64,000 nucleotides of DNA from Ostrinia nubilalis (lineage: Eukaryota > Arthropoda > Insecta > Lepidoptera > Crambidae): contig NC_087114.1 in assembly GCF_963855985.1 (NCBI RefSeq), positions 3,373,001 to 3,437,000 of the forward strand. The letters run 5' to 3'. The notes beneath the pieces are model-generated. The model worked only from the letters and a program-made list of their open reading frames with translations. It had not been told where the DNA came from and made no database searches. Below, one piece after another: positions 53,433 to 64,000 of this stretch. Each line of letters starts with the position of its first letter. Within the stretch, counting starts at the first letter, position 1. Made by a program: the position numbers and the translations under genes.

Positions 53433-54080
53433 TTCAAATTCAAATTCAAATTCAATAATTTATTTGCTAGAATACATAATTACATGCCCGTTTTACAAGG
53501 CAGATCTTATAGTTAATATGATTCCCATGTATTCAGCCTGCAAGCAGACGTACAAATATTTTATCAGTCAGATTATTATTTAACATACAATGTCACAAAT
53601 CAAATTAATGTATTAATATTTCCGTATAATAAATTTACAATGTCAAAAGTTAAATGTAGATGTCAAGTTAAAATATTCGTCAATGCTATAAAAACCATGG
53701 CTCAGTAACCAATTTATCAATTTCTTCTTAAATACATTCCCTTCAAGTACTTTTAGTTCTTCAGGTAAATTGTTATATATTTCTATACACATATTATAAA
53801 CATTTTTCTTATATATTACTTTGTGGCATTGGGGTTTAAACAATAGGTTTGCGAATTTAGCTCTTTTTTGACGGGTAATCACATCACTGCGTTTTTTGAA
53901 ATAATATGGATGGGTTTTTACAAATATACACACATCTCTTATATACATGCATGGAAGAGGCAGGACATTACATTTCTTAAATAGTGGCCTGCAACTGTCT
54001 AGATACCAAGCCGCATTTATCACCCGTATGCATCTTTTTTGCATTTTAAATGCTCTGTCTACATCTACTCCGCGCCGAAA
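53433..54080 (-). mobile_element. Truncated LINE in the palindrome centre
   Basis: Minus-strand LINE with a TTGAATTTGAATTTGAATTT tail at 53433-53452, a 3' UTR and the end of ORF2. Its insertion or an associated deletion removed the inner part of the left arm. Confidence 0.7.
53643..54044 (-). pseudogene. LINE ORF2 C-terminal fragment
   Basis: 133 codons: QKRCIRVINAAWYLDSCRP, LFKKCNVLPLPCMYIRDVCI and NMCIEIYNNLPEELK. This layout (QKRAIRxI, then CRPLFK, then a LPxLYI helix, then YNxLP) is the region after the RT domain in CR1/L2-group LINEs. RT and endonuclease parts are missing. Confidence 0.72.
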
Positions 54081-55551
54081 CCCATTTTTACTTTTTTTCT
54101 AACTTAAACCAATCCCGTGAAACAATTCCTTAAAACCACCCAAGTCCCAAAATTTTGTGGCCCCGTAACTGCCAGTGTTGCCAGGTAATCGAGATAAAAA
54201 TAGTCAAATGTCATTAGTTTGACCTATTTGCAGGAGGCGTCATCCAAATTTTGAACCAAAAGTCGTTATTTCCATTTTTTACATGTTTTGACCAAATCTT
54301 TCAAAGTATGGCAACACTGGAAAATGTTGTTTTTCCAAACGATACTCCTTAGCAAACTACGTAATCGCTCTATACAACTCGAGTTTCCCAAATGTTGCCA
54401 ACTGCCCAAAAAATGCATTTGAAAAATCAGAAATCTGAAACTTTTTACAAAATGACCGCTCACTCGGTCGCCATCTTGATTTTCTGAATTTTCGGATTTT
54501 TCCCATAATCTGGGTCGTATAACCGACCAAACCCCATTTTTGGATTTTTTCTGCCATATCTCCTTCTGTCCGTCCTTAACTTTAAAGACACCCATGTCGA
54601 AAAAAAAAATACTTTTCCCCGTAGCTGCCAGTGTTGCCAGGTGATCGAGATGAAAATGATCAAATGTCATTTGGACGACTCTTTTGCAGGAGGCGTCATC
54701 CAAATTTTTGACCGGAAGTCGTTATTTCCACTTTCGACATTTTTGGACCAAATCTCCGAAAGCATGGCAACACTGGAGAAATTTCTTCACCCAAGCGACA
54801 CCTCTTGACAAGACACACAAACGCCTCATACAACTCGTCTTTCCCAAATGTTGCCAACTACTCGAAAAATGTCACCTTTCAGTTTTAATTTCACTTTACA
54901 AAATTCGACAACCGTCATTCAGGACTGATTTTTCGCAGGCAACCCTATACCACCGTGTTCATAATGAAATAATCTTTATTTTCATTTATATTTGATTAAA
55001 TTATCAGACCGATGCAAAATGCTCTATCAATTTACCTGTTTATACCTGGCAACCCGAGAGTAATGACTGGAAAAGAATAGGCAACCTAAAGTTTGCATAT
55101 TCTATGGGCTTCATACTTTCGATTGGTATGGAGTTTGTTTAATAATCAAACCGATGAAATATTTAAAAATAAAACTTTTTTTAATGATTAATTAATCATA
55201 TCCTGGACTGAAATTTATTAGGCAACCCTTAAGCAATATAATTATTGACATGTTAAATTGAATATAAAATATGTTTCATCAAATAAGCATCTCGGTGAAG
55301 GTCCTTGTATAGCGGGATCTTAGACTATTAAACGTTTAGTAATAAAGGGGTAGGTCAGGTAAATGGCAAATCCACCAGCGGTCGCTCGATGACACTTAGA
55401 CAAATAGTTTTATAAAACGTCAACTAAGTTGGTTAGGTATTTGTATTGTAGATACTTATACAAATGAATGTATAAAATAAATAAATAAAAAAATAAAATA
55501 AATAAAAATAATTTATTTTATTTAAAATGAGTTTATTTTTAAAAGTATAGG

Positions 55552-56189
55552 TACAGGGTGGAAACGATAAGTGATTTCACTTGATTTTTAATTATACAAG
55601 ATATCGAGAAACTGTTTACTGTTCCTGTAAGTGCTTCATGAGCTGTTTAAAACAATAACAATAAATAGGTCAAAGAATAAACTGGATCTATGCGAAAATT
55701 CAATGTTTCCGAATTTCATACTAAATGTATGCCGCCAGCCATACCTACCATATTAGAAGTGTTAATTTTTTAAATTTAAATTTTTAATTGAGTAATATAT
55801 AATAATCAAACAACAAACTCGTAAATTGCATTCTTATTTAAATTATTTACGGAAAACATGATTTTAGGTTTAACTTGCTACAATATCATCAAGAGATACT
55901 AATTAATAAATACTAAATAAACAGATAAAGAGGACGGCATTAAGATACTCAGAATTCTCAGAAACCATTGATTTCGTGTTTGTTTGTAACTGTATTAAAT
56001 GTATGAAAGCTGGAAATATAGGTTTTTTGAATAGATTCAGTTCGTTCTTAAACATTATTGATGCCGTTTGCTAGGTCTCATGAAGCACTTTTTCAGTAAG
56101 TAACCATTTGTTCGACATCTTGTATACCTACTATAAGAAATATTCGAGTGAGATCACTTATCGATTATTTTCGTCATCCTTATTTGTAT
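55552..56189. mobile_element. Diverged TIR element, TACAGGGTGG ends
   Basis: The left end TACAGGGTGGAAACGATAAG and right end (complement TAAGGATGACGAAAATAATC) share CGATAAGTGATYTCACTYGA and ATACAAGATRTCGA inside. About 640 bp, no coding. TA borders fit a mariner-type origin. Confidence 0.6.
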
Positions 56190-56209
56190 TAAATTTAATT
56201 AAAATACAC

Positions 56210-56336
56210 TAAGGCTGAGATGCACCACCTAACTTTGACCCTAACTGACAATAACCGGTGTTTTATGTTAGACAGATTTTTGACATCCAAAATTTTGATG
56301 TCAATGTTAAAGTAAGACGGTGCAACACGGCCTAAC
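56210..56336. mobile_element. MITE, GGCTGAGTTGCACC family, copy 5
   Basis: TAAGGCTGAGATGCACCACC and AAGACGGTGCAACACGGCCT ends, 127 bp, diverged. Confidence 0.68.
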
Positions 56337-56339
56337 AAA

Positions 56340-59330
56340 TGTATCGTAGGCAGTACTTTTTATTTTCTTCATAAATCTTTCTTTTCTTTGTAAAGCTATC
56401 TACAAGCTTTTATTTTCTTTGACATCTGGAGTTGTAAAATCTTGCAACTTAAAATTTACTTACTTCCCGTTTTCCCATTGAGCTGAAATTTTGCATGTCT
56501 ACACAGGCATGCAAAATTTCGTTTCATTTCGCACTAAATAATTTAATTTACACGTGTTTTCATGCGATGGCCAAGTCAATATATTTATGTAAAACGTTAA
56601 TGATTTCCTGGACTGGACTTGGTATTACATGGATCTCACAACTTTTTACCGTAGAACAACTGAGTAGTGAGACTTGGTTTTTTGACAAGTATTGTTTTTG
56701 ATGGGTTTGTATTCCAGAACGCATGTGTACCTATTGGGATAACTGTTTAAAAACACGATTAGATAAATTTTGCTGTATGGATAAAAATCTTAAAGTTACC
56801 TCTGATTTTTTAGCATTATACGACCGTGGTTTATAATAATAAATTCTATAAAATCACAATGATATCAGTATTTACCTCTTTGATTTCCTGACTTGTTTAG
56901 ATTTACAAATACTAAATATTTAATATTAACTTTTAGATAATAATTTGAATGGCGCTTACGATGTTTAGTTACGAGCTCTTTGATGGACACAGATATTATA
57001 GATAACGTTTAAAAAATGGCACGCTCGTTTTCATACATTTCATTCTATTTATTTAACCTATCCATATTTATGTGCGGAAACGTCACAAAATCAGAATACA
57101 TTTTAATTTTTCCAACCCGCATCATAAAAACTAAAAAGTCAAAAGTAAAATTTAAATAGTAAATATTTTTCATAAACAAGCTTTTCATGCTGTAAAAAGA
57201 ATAAAATAAAACATAAATTCTTTCAAACCCATCAACTTATTACTTTACTCAATTTAAAGATTAAAAACTTGTCGCGGGATTTACTAGTGCAAAAAATACA
57301 TTAATTACGTAACTTGATTTTGCTAAAAGTCTGATCTGAGAAAAAATCAAATAGGTAAATTATACATTATTTCTTTATTATTATGTATGATGTACTGTCT
57401 TAGGTACGATACAAATACGGATTAAGATCGTTTAGTCGACGCAGCGTTGAAATTGTACAGATAAATGCAGTTTGCGCACTCACTACGCGACGTCAAGCAA
57501 TAAAAACCTAAAATTCGAACGCCAACTTTTTGCTACAACGCTCTTAATGTTTTAAATTTTTATTATCGAGCAATTTTAATTTTTAAATCAGAAAGAACCA
57601 CAAAGATTATTTTAATGCCAGCTGATCAGGTCAATAAAAACACTTGACCATAAACAAATAGAGACGCCCATACACGTTCCGCGGAACAGTTTGTGTTCCG
57701 CGTTGTCAGCTGTTGTGACACAATTCAAATTAAGAACAGAAACACCTTTTTGATGTGGGTGTTTTTTTTTATCACGGTTTTGCGTGGCTTGCACATACTT
57801 AATAGCCAGTATCAATTATATTTTTAATACGCTTTACTTTCCTACCAAAAAAACTTATTTCACATTCGCCTAAACATAAATTAAAAAACTTGTCAAACTT
57901 TGTTTCACTTTCCCGCCAAGAAGTTTGGTACATTAATGGTTTTTTGTTTAATTTGCAATTTTTATAAAATTAAATGTTTATTGTTTATTCGAAGAATCAG
58001 TCTACCGAACGTGTCTCCACTATGGTCACAGAGGACAAAGAAAAAGGCATTATTCTTTCTTTATTGTTTTGCACGACGCGTCACTTAAATACGCCTTTGT
58101 TCAATAATCGTTGATCTGTATAGGCCGGGAGTCGCGGAAAATAATTTACATGCAACAAAACACATATAAATATCCTTGGACATTTTTACACTGCGCCATC
58201 TAGTTCTAAACTAAGCAAAGCCAATTACTATGTGTACCAGACTTGAGGCACTTTTGAGGATAAAATTAATAAGGAAGGTCGTTTACCTTAATCAATAAAA
58301 TATCGAGTCGTACGTTCTTTCATTTGTTTTAAGTCCTTTTTTGTCGTGTGGGACAACTAAGGTCAAAAGTTCTAAAAGTTTAATGAGCTACCTTAAAATG
58401 ATACTACATGTATGCATTAATGTATAGCTCAATGCATGTAGGTATCTGCCAAAATTTCACACTGAAAAAAACATAAATTGCTTTACATATAATGCTTTTA
58501 TTTACAAGATTTTCATCTTATCTTAGGTCTGTAATCACAAAACAGCGCCCAAAACTCGATTGAATCCCAGTCTATTAATTATATCTTGTCATTGGTCTAA
58601 TATAATATTGAAAATCAAAAGAGGAAGATTGAAGGCTTAAGAGCGCGCGGGTCGCCCATGCGTTAGAACGATCAGTCAAAATCGCATTCAATGGTCCACT
58701 ACACGAATGCACAAGAAAGGCTACAGTGCGGGAGGAATGGCGACGAATTGTGAAGCTCTCCACCAAACCAGGTGTGAAAACCACTCTGCCAAGAGTATAG
58801 CGACGGAGAAGAAGAAGAAGAATCCCAAACGAATACGTTTCGAACCATCCCGTCATAAAATCTAAGACACTTTTTATACAATATTGTTTAATAGCCCCAT
58901 CAGAGTTCATGACAAGCCTTTAAGTATTTTTTACTACAATATTAATCGTGGTCAATTAAAGTAATTTCAATTAATCGAGGAAATACGTTCTTATAGCCCG
59001 GTCTATGACGACGGATCATTTAAGTTACGTAATTGCAACTTCATAAGTGAATTACTAACAGCTATGTCAATAAACTGATTATATTTTCCTGGTTCTATCT
59101 TATAGATAGTGTAAAATATCCTATTAATTATAATTATTATCTATTCTACTAGTAATAAGGATTAAGTGACTATTAAACAAAACGTACAATACAATATTTT
59201 ACGGTTTAAGACATTTTTGTTTCTCAAAACAGAAAATACATTCACTTACATTGAGAAACACTGGTTAGGAAATTATTCATCATGGAACGTACCTACACTA
59301 CCTACGCTACATATTTTGCGTCCCCAAACC
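56340..59330. other. Long gene-free stretch
   Basis: No gene recognised in about 3 kb. It contains a stem-loop (GAAATTTTGCATG/CATGCAAAATTTC) at 56489-56521, a second (CGCGGAACA/TGTTCCGCG) at 57678-57702, and an E2F-like TTTCCCGCCAA at 57908. Several open frames of 60-111 codons look non-coding. Confidence 0.45.
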
Positions 59331-59334
59331 ACTC

Positions 59335-59390
59335 CACGCAGGCCATCTGGCCTATTCCTCCATTTGCTTCTGTTAAATTGGAGTAGGTAC
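59335..59390 (+). repeat. SINE body fragment
   Basis: CAGGCCATCTGGCCTATTCC and TCCATTTGCTTCTGTTAAAT match the 41455 body. Confidence 0.5.
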
Positions 59391-59454
59391 CTATTGTCAA
59401 TACCAAAGGTAACGAGCGATTAAAAGCTTAGTTCTTCCATAGGCAACAAAGAAG

Positions 59455-59640
59455 CTGAAATAGCCAAATGGAGTCAGTGTTGGACTGGCCGAATAGAAAT
59501 CCGAGGAACACGGGTTCGAAGTCGAACCCTGTTGCTGGACTATTGTGGTGAGCCCACTCGTATCTTAACACAAGCATTTATTAGCTTACCACGAGGGATT
59601 AATTGGACTAAAAAAAGTTATACGCAATTTATTATTTTTA
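59455..59640 (+). mobile_element. tRNA-derived SINE
   Basis: Diverged copy of 17758: a tRNA-like head with CACGGGTTCGAAGTCG, then GACTATTGTGGTGAGCCCAC, TTAACACAAGCATTTATTAG and CACGAGGGATTAATTGGAC. Confidence 0.68.
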
Positions 59641-59963
59641 TCATTCAGTTAATGAGTGCATCCAACCCACATTATCACGGTCACATTGTTTTGATATCGT
59701 TTCTAGATCTCTTTATGCAACTCAATCGCCATTCGAAATGCAACGCGGATTTGCTTGCGAAAGGCGCGTACGCATGCATTTTGAAAGTGACCGCAGTAGT
59801 GATGTTCGATTGTCCACTAATCTACTATCGATAGACTTTATTGATTGTAAAGTCAAAACTAATAGTATCGATAGGGTCTGGTGCAGAATGTACAATTCGC
59901 AAAATTCGCACTTTTCCGTACTAGGAATTAAAGCTGAAGTTTGTATAATATTTAATTTTATTA

Positions 59964-60145
59964 TACGGGACTATTCCCACCTCTCGTCCCCACCGCTGCA
60001 ACTCCTGTGTAGCCAGGATCTACAGCTTGACCGCCAACAAAAACCCAACCAGTGAAGGTCAAGTTTGTCCCGGGGAAAGTTAAACTGTCATTGGACCCGC
60101 AACGAAATTAATCAGAATAATATATTATGAGGAGTTCGAAGTTAA
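59964..60145 (+). repeat. GGGACTATTCCCACC repeat, full copy
   Basis: TACGGGACTATTCCCACCTC through CATTGGACCCGCAACGAAAT and GAGGAGTTCGAAGTTAA, about 182 bp. The most complete copy of this unclassified family. Confidence 0.7.
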
Positions 60146-60404
60146 CGTTTTGTATGATACTATTGCACATGGCAATTATTTTTCGAGGTTAATTATCGAT
60201 AAAAAATTACTATCGATGGTTCCGCAACACTAGACCGCAGGCCTTATAAGTCTTCGTAACAATATTGCGTTCGGTGCATTACTTATGTTATTACAATGTT
60301 TATAATTAATATTATTCTGCAGTTTCATGTAAAAAGTAGGCTATATCCGCGAACCCAGGCTTGTTTATAAAATATTTAAAAAAAGATCTATTAAGTGTAG
60401 AGCT

Positions 60405-60779
60405 GTGCCTCTACCACGAGTTTACCTACCGAGCATCTCGCTATCGAGTGCGTAAAAAAATGTATGGCAAATTGGACAGCGCCTCTAGCGGTTAGTAGCA
60501 GAACCACAGCAAAACTAAAAACACTACCATGAGTACATCTCAAGTCGTTAGGTAAAAAACCTATCTAAATGAATACGATAGCGACTAAAGTTTTTATTAA
60601 GTTTCATACAAATAACTTACATGACCTCACAAAACCATCGAATTATCGCTGGCGAGTAAAGTATACGGTAATTGAACTCATGGTATGATTGTAATGCAAA
60701 CTTCATCGATCCACGTTTAAACTCTATCGACTGTAGTATACGAATACAAGTTTTCGATGGCAACTCATGGTAGAGGCAC
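60405..60779. mobile_element. TIR MITE, GTGCCTCTACCAYGAGTT ends
   Basis: The 18-bp termini (60405-60422, 60762-60779) match with one change. 375 bp with TATCGAC-like words in the interior. No coding capacity. Confidence 0.7.
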
Positions 60780-60910
60780 TGGTTACATTTACGTGAAAAT
60801 TATTCCGTAGATTTTCTTCTCTTTAGAAGGGCGCCCAGGTAGATCGAGAGACTTGCGAAAGGGCACATTTTAATCGCAAATCAGTCGAAAAATGGTCGAA
60901 AGGCCTTTTT

Positions 60911-60949
60911 TAGGGTTCCGTAGCCAAATGGCAAAAAACGGAACCCTTA
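60911..60949. repeat. Short hairpin, AGGGTTCCGTA
   Basis: TTAGGGTTCCGTAG and CGGAACCCTTA pair around a short loop. Probably the end of a MITE. Confidence 0.5.
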
Positions 60950-61209
60950 TTTGTATGAAGTTTTGACGGATTTGATTTTCGATTCGATCAAAAAGCGCAA
61001 CTTGTCTAGGGGGGCTGGATGCGATAAGCCAAGGTTAAATTGTGCATCGCGTCGGGGCATTTACCCGGGCCGCGATGCAGGGGATATCTTTAAAAACCCT
61101 CACAGGCGGTCCTAGCGGGATCTTTGCGCGGGCTCATTCTTTAGAAGGCCATTCTTGGTACTTCTACGATTAGCAGAGCTGACTGAGCATTATCTTAAGA
61201 TTATGATAT

Positions 61210-61372
61210 TACTAGCGGCCGTATCCCGTTTTACCCCCTTAGGGGTGGAGTTTCGTAAAATCCTTTCTTAGCGGATGCCTACGTCATAACATCTACCTGC
61301 ATGCCAAATTTCAGCCCGATCCGTCCAGTGGTTTGGGCTGTGCGTTGATAGATCACTGTCAGTCAGTCAGAT
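61210..61372 (-). mobile_element. Lep1-like element, CCCTTAGGGGTGGA variant
   Basis: ACTAGCGGCCGTATCCCGTT terminus. Closely similar to 33582-33776 over about 150 bp, with a small deletion after the terminus. Confidence 0.68.
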
Positions 61373-61664
61373 GTTGATGATACGGAACCTTTTATGCAAG
61401 ACTGACTCGCTTTGCCGGTTTTCAGACATTTAATAATACCTACATTTCAGTGTCAGATTTCTCACGACCATTTTCGTTTTAGAAAGGATTGTTTTATTTT
61501 ATTTATTCCGCTGAAAGCCAAACCAAGGTCATCGAATCAGATCTAGACATTTCAGAAATAAAGAGAAGGCTAATTTTGGGTCTAATGGACAGCCAAGGAT
61601 GTTAGTTAGCGGAACGTAATGAGTAATTAAAAATAACGAAAAGCCGTTAGTTTTAATATCGCAA

Positions 61665-61795
61665 TCATCATCATCATTTCAGCCACAGGACGGACAGATA
61701 AACATAGGCCTCCCCCAATGATTTTTAAATTGGCCGATTGGTAGCGGCCTGCATCCAGTGCCTTCCTGCTACCTTTATAAGGCTTGCCGGTAAGC
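61665..61795 (-). mobile_element. RTE 3' end fragment
   Basis: ATCATCATCATTTCAGCCAC, CATAGGCCTCCCCCAATGAT and TGCATCCAGTGCCTTCCTGC. Confidence 0.68.
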
Positions 61796-61799
61796 TATC

Positions 61800-63215
61800 C
61801 CAGGACTATTTTTTTTTACTTTGGCATACTGGATTTACCCATAGGCTAAATAGGCTAGAGCCTAAAATTTGGGACCGTAACATAAACGACTCGCCTTGCG
61901 GTTGACAGCGCGCGAAAGGTGATGACAGCTCGTAAAACGCGATACGGTGTTGATCCCTTTCCGAATTGATATGTCTGCTACGACCTTTAGACCACAGTTT
62001 ACCAGAGCGTCGGCGTGACGTCACGGCAGCCAGGTGCGCAGTTAACTCGACCGGGTTGTAGCAATTTCAGTCACTTATTTCCTAACAAACTGATAAGCAG
62101 AGCCGCGGGCAAAGGTCGTACAAAAGGGGCAGATTTAGCAGGTATAATGATAAACAGTCTGGCTGTGTTGTGTTACACGGAATTATCAATACAAATAGTC
62201 ATTCACACGCGGTAGGGTTGCCAGCTCAAAATTAATTAAAAAACTAGATTAAATATAGTAATAGAGGTTAGATAGACCAGTTCCACTGTGGTTGAAGATT
62301 CCAGGTCTGATCACCACTTTTCATCTGTTGAGATGCAGGCCAAGAGCTTTCCCGCTGCGGTAAAAAAAATCTGTAACGGATTTGACCACGATATTCAGTT
62401 CAGCTGGTCGCTGAAGAGTTGTTTTGTAATCAAAGACCTAAAAGAACGTATTGAATCTTCTTTTAAGTATTTTTTTTATTAATGAGTTGTTTTCTGTTAG
62501 TAATTTTCTACTTTTTATTCGAATTCATAATTTTTTTTTCTTTCAATTCAACAACTTGATGTTTTTTCACAAAAGGTTTTTTACAGTAAAGCAGCTATAT
62601 TTGGGGCGTCTATAAGTGCTCTTAAAAGGCCCTACACACTAATACAGAATTTGAATTCTGCACATCAAATTAAAAATAAACAGCAATTATAACCGCTGGC
62701 AACCCTAAGCGAACTGTTATCGTATTTGCACAGGGAAACGTATTGTTATTGTCCTCCACACTATATTAGTCTAACATTTGTATTAATAGTGAATACTATC
62801 TGGTACTATTCCATGCTGAAATTACTATTCTTTTCATCATACTAATTTTAATAATATTAAGGGGGCCCCTAAATGCCCAGAGGCACGAAAACGACCAAAT
62901 GGTACAAGTTCTCTTGCGATGCATTGTATGCATCGTTTATAAAGAAAATGTAAATATGCCAAATTACATAAAAATCCGAGATTTAAATAGTTTTGAGCAT
63001 ATATGGATTAAGGGGAAACTCAGGAGACTTGTGACAGAAAATAATTGTGACATTGTCGATTTTTGGCAACCTATTAAATAATATCAGCGAGCTCGCAACA
63101 GCGATTTGAAATAAAAAACGCGCACTGTTACTGGTTCGCTAGTAGTTAATAAGTTCCAAAAATCTACAATGTCACAAATCTCCTTAGTCTCCCTTACTAT
63201 AGAACTTACTTAATA
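61800..63215. other. Gene-free stretch
   Basis: No gene recognised. 62325-62352 carries a GAGATGCAGGCCAAGAGCTT repeat fragment also found at 29459. Confidence 0.45.
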
Positions 63216-63223
63216 TTATTTTA

Positions 63224-63428
63224 AAACTAGCTTTTGCCCGCGGCTTCACCCGCGTGAAATTTAGTGTCACAGATCGGCATAAATTATAGCCTATATGTTA
63301 ATCTGGGTTACAAACAATAATACTGTACAGTTTCAACAAAATCCGTTCAGTAGTTTTTGCGTGAAAGAGTAACAAACGTCCAGACCTCCAGACATCCAAA
63401 CTTTCGCATTTATAATATTATAGTAGGA
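63224..63428 (-). mobile_element. Lep1/Helitron-like element
   Basis: ACTAGCTTTTGCCCGCGGCT terminus through CCAAACTTTCGCATTTATAA. A clean copy of the 14212 type. Confidence 0.7.
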
Positions 63429-63569
63429 CTTTATCGCACACAAAATTTATAAGAGTTCTAAAGAAGAACTTAAGATATTGTCTTTCAGTTTCAGCAGATG
63501 TCATATTGTCCAAGGTTTCACAGATTTGAATTACTTTGCAAAAAGCTAATGAATTTGCCTAAAATAAAA

Positions 63570-64000
63570 GTTCGTTCGTTCGTTCGTTTCAGCCAAATGA
63601 CGTCCACTGCTGGACAAAGGCCTCCCCCAAGGCTTTCCACAATGAACGGTCCTGCGCTGCCCGCATCCAGGCTCTTCCCGCGACCTTTACCAGATCGTCG
63701 GTCCACCTAGTAGGAGGCCTGCCCACGCTACGTTTTCCAGCCCGTGGTCGCCACTCGAGAACTTTCCTGCCCCAACGGCCATCGTCTCTACGAGCTATGT
63801 GCCCCGCCCACTGCCACTTGATTTTAGCAATTCTGCGAGCTATGTCGGTTACTTTGGTTCTCCTACGGATCTCCTCATTTCTGATTCGATCACGCAGGGA
63901 AACTCCGAGCATAGCCCGCTCCATCGCCCTTTGGGTGACCTTGAGCCTTCTTATGAGGCCCATAGTAAGCGACCACGTTTCGGATCCATATGTCAACACT
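63570..64000 (-). mobile_element. RTE-clade LINE 3' part, runs off the window
   Basis: Minus-strand element with a (CGAA)n tail at 63572-63588 and the end of ORF2 extending past 64000. It represents the C-terminal third of the family also found, broken, at 20480 and 45165. Confidence 0.85.
63589..63999 (-). CDS. RTE ORF2 C-terminal domain, partial
   Basis: About 136 codons, open to the window edge and ending in a stop at 63589. The peptide runs YGSETWSLTMGLIRRL, VTQRAMERAMLGVSLRDRIR, NEEIRRRTKVTDIARRIAKI, KWQWAGHIARRDDGRWGRKV and AQDRSLWKALGEAFVQQWT. This is the diagnostic C-terminus of RTE (BovB-like) ORF2 proteins, after the RT domain. It has no frameshift in the visible part, so this copy is younger than the two other RTE relics. 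Whether the upstream endonuclease and RT are intact cannot be judged here. Confidence 0.85.
   Translation of the reverse strand: MLTYGSETWSLTMGLIRRLKVTQRAMERAMLGVSLRDRIRNEEIRRRTKVTDIARRIAKIKWQWAGHIARRDDGRWGRKVLEWRPRAGKRSVGRPPTRWTDDLVKVAGRAWMRAAQDRSLWKALGEAFVQQWTSFG

Larger units (their letters stand above)
52381..55330. mobile_element. Large palindromic element with 1-kb arms
   Basis: The left arm 52381-53403 is the reverse complement of the right arm 54304-55330, with only scattered differences. A 103-codon open stretch is identical in translation in both arms (52714-53025 and 54684-54995). The tips read TCTAAGATCCCGCTATACA and complement. Within the right arm a roughly 450-bp unit is present twice (compare GGAGGCGTCATCCAAATTTT at 54233 and 54689). 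No transposase is seen; the open frames overlap non-coding-looking repeats. The middle is a LINE fragment. Confidence 0.82.

Noticed and set aside
58640..58910. Plus-strand reading with REEWRRIVKLSTKPG and a stop, like the end of a transposon ORF
   Set aside because: Too short and too weak for a family call. The overlapping minus-strand 111-codon frame has no domain either.

Overview
The window looks like moth or butterfly (Lepidoptera) nuclear DNA. It is AT-rich and intron-poor in coding sequence. It is packed with repeat types common in that order: RTE-type LINEs with (ATG)n or (CGAA)n tails, tRNA-headed SINEs, short terminal-inverted-repeat (TIR) elements, and many short elements ending in a GCGG...CTAGT motif like the Lep1/Helitron group. 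The order is inferred from repeat content and protein similarity; the species cannot be named. There are no prokaryotic features and no CRISPR array.

Host genes are sparse. The clear one is ced-6 (GULP family, PTB-domain engulfment adaptor) on the minus strand. I find two coding exons: an ATG exon at 16774-16658 and the next exon at 4466-4302. Both boundaries are phase 0 and the intron between them is 12.2 kb. The remaining exons are presumably left of position 1, and any 5' UTR exon lies right of 16777. The intron holds a tandem array (about 14.6-15.65 kb) in which the 3' half of the ATG exon, with its splice donor, recurs at least six times between TTGACTATTGAATA-like spacers. It also holds an intact, antisense, full-length I-group LINE (5205-10346) with two open ORFs, a poly(A) tail and a perfect 11-bp target-site duplication. 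A truncated CR1-group LINE splits the array from the parental exon.

From 16.8 to 44 kb I recognise no host gene. The stretch is layered repeats: a 3.7-kb TIR composite holding a broken RTE (19.7-23.4 kb), hAT-like MITEs with 8-9-bp target duplications, including one nested in another MITE, Lep1-like elements (two back to back at 34.3-34.8 kb), and a 1.07-kb foldback element with GC-rich arms (42.3-43.4 kb).

At 44.6 kb a short plus-strand ORF with E2F-like sites upstream is interrupted by a 2.5-kb TIR element (44658-47165; perfect 30-bp TIRs, CATT duplication, many GCAGTAA motifs). Removing the element and one CATT copy in silico keeps the frame open to a consensus splice donor at 47189/47190, so this may be the first exon of a disrupted or polymorphic gene. 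From 47 to 64 kb there are only repeats, including a 2.95-kb palindrome (52381-55330) whose 1-kb arms are almost identical and enclose a LINE fragment. The window ends inside an antisense RTE 3' region.
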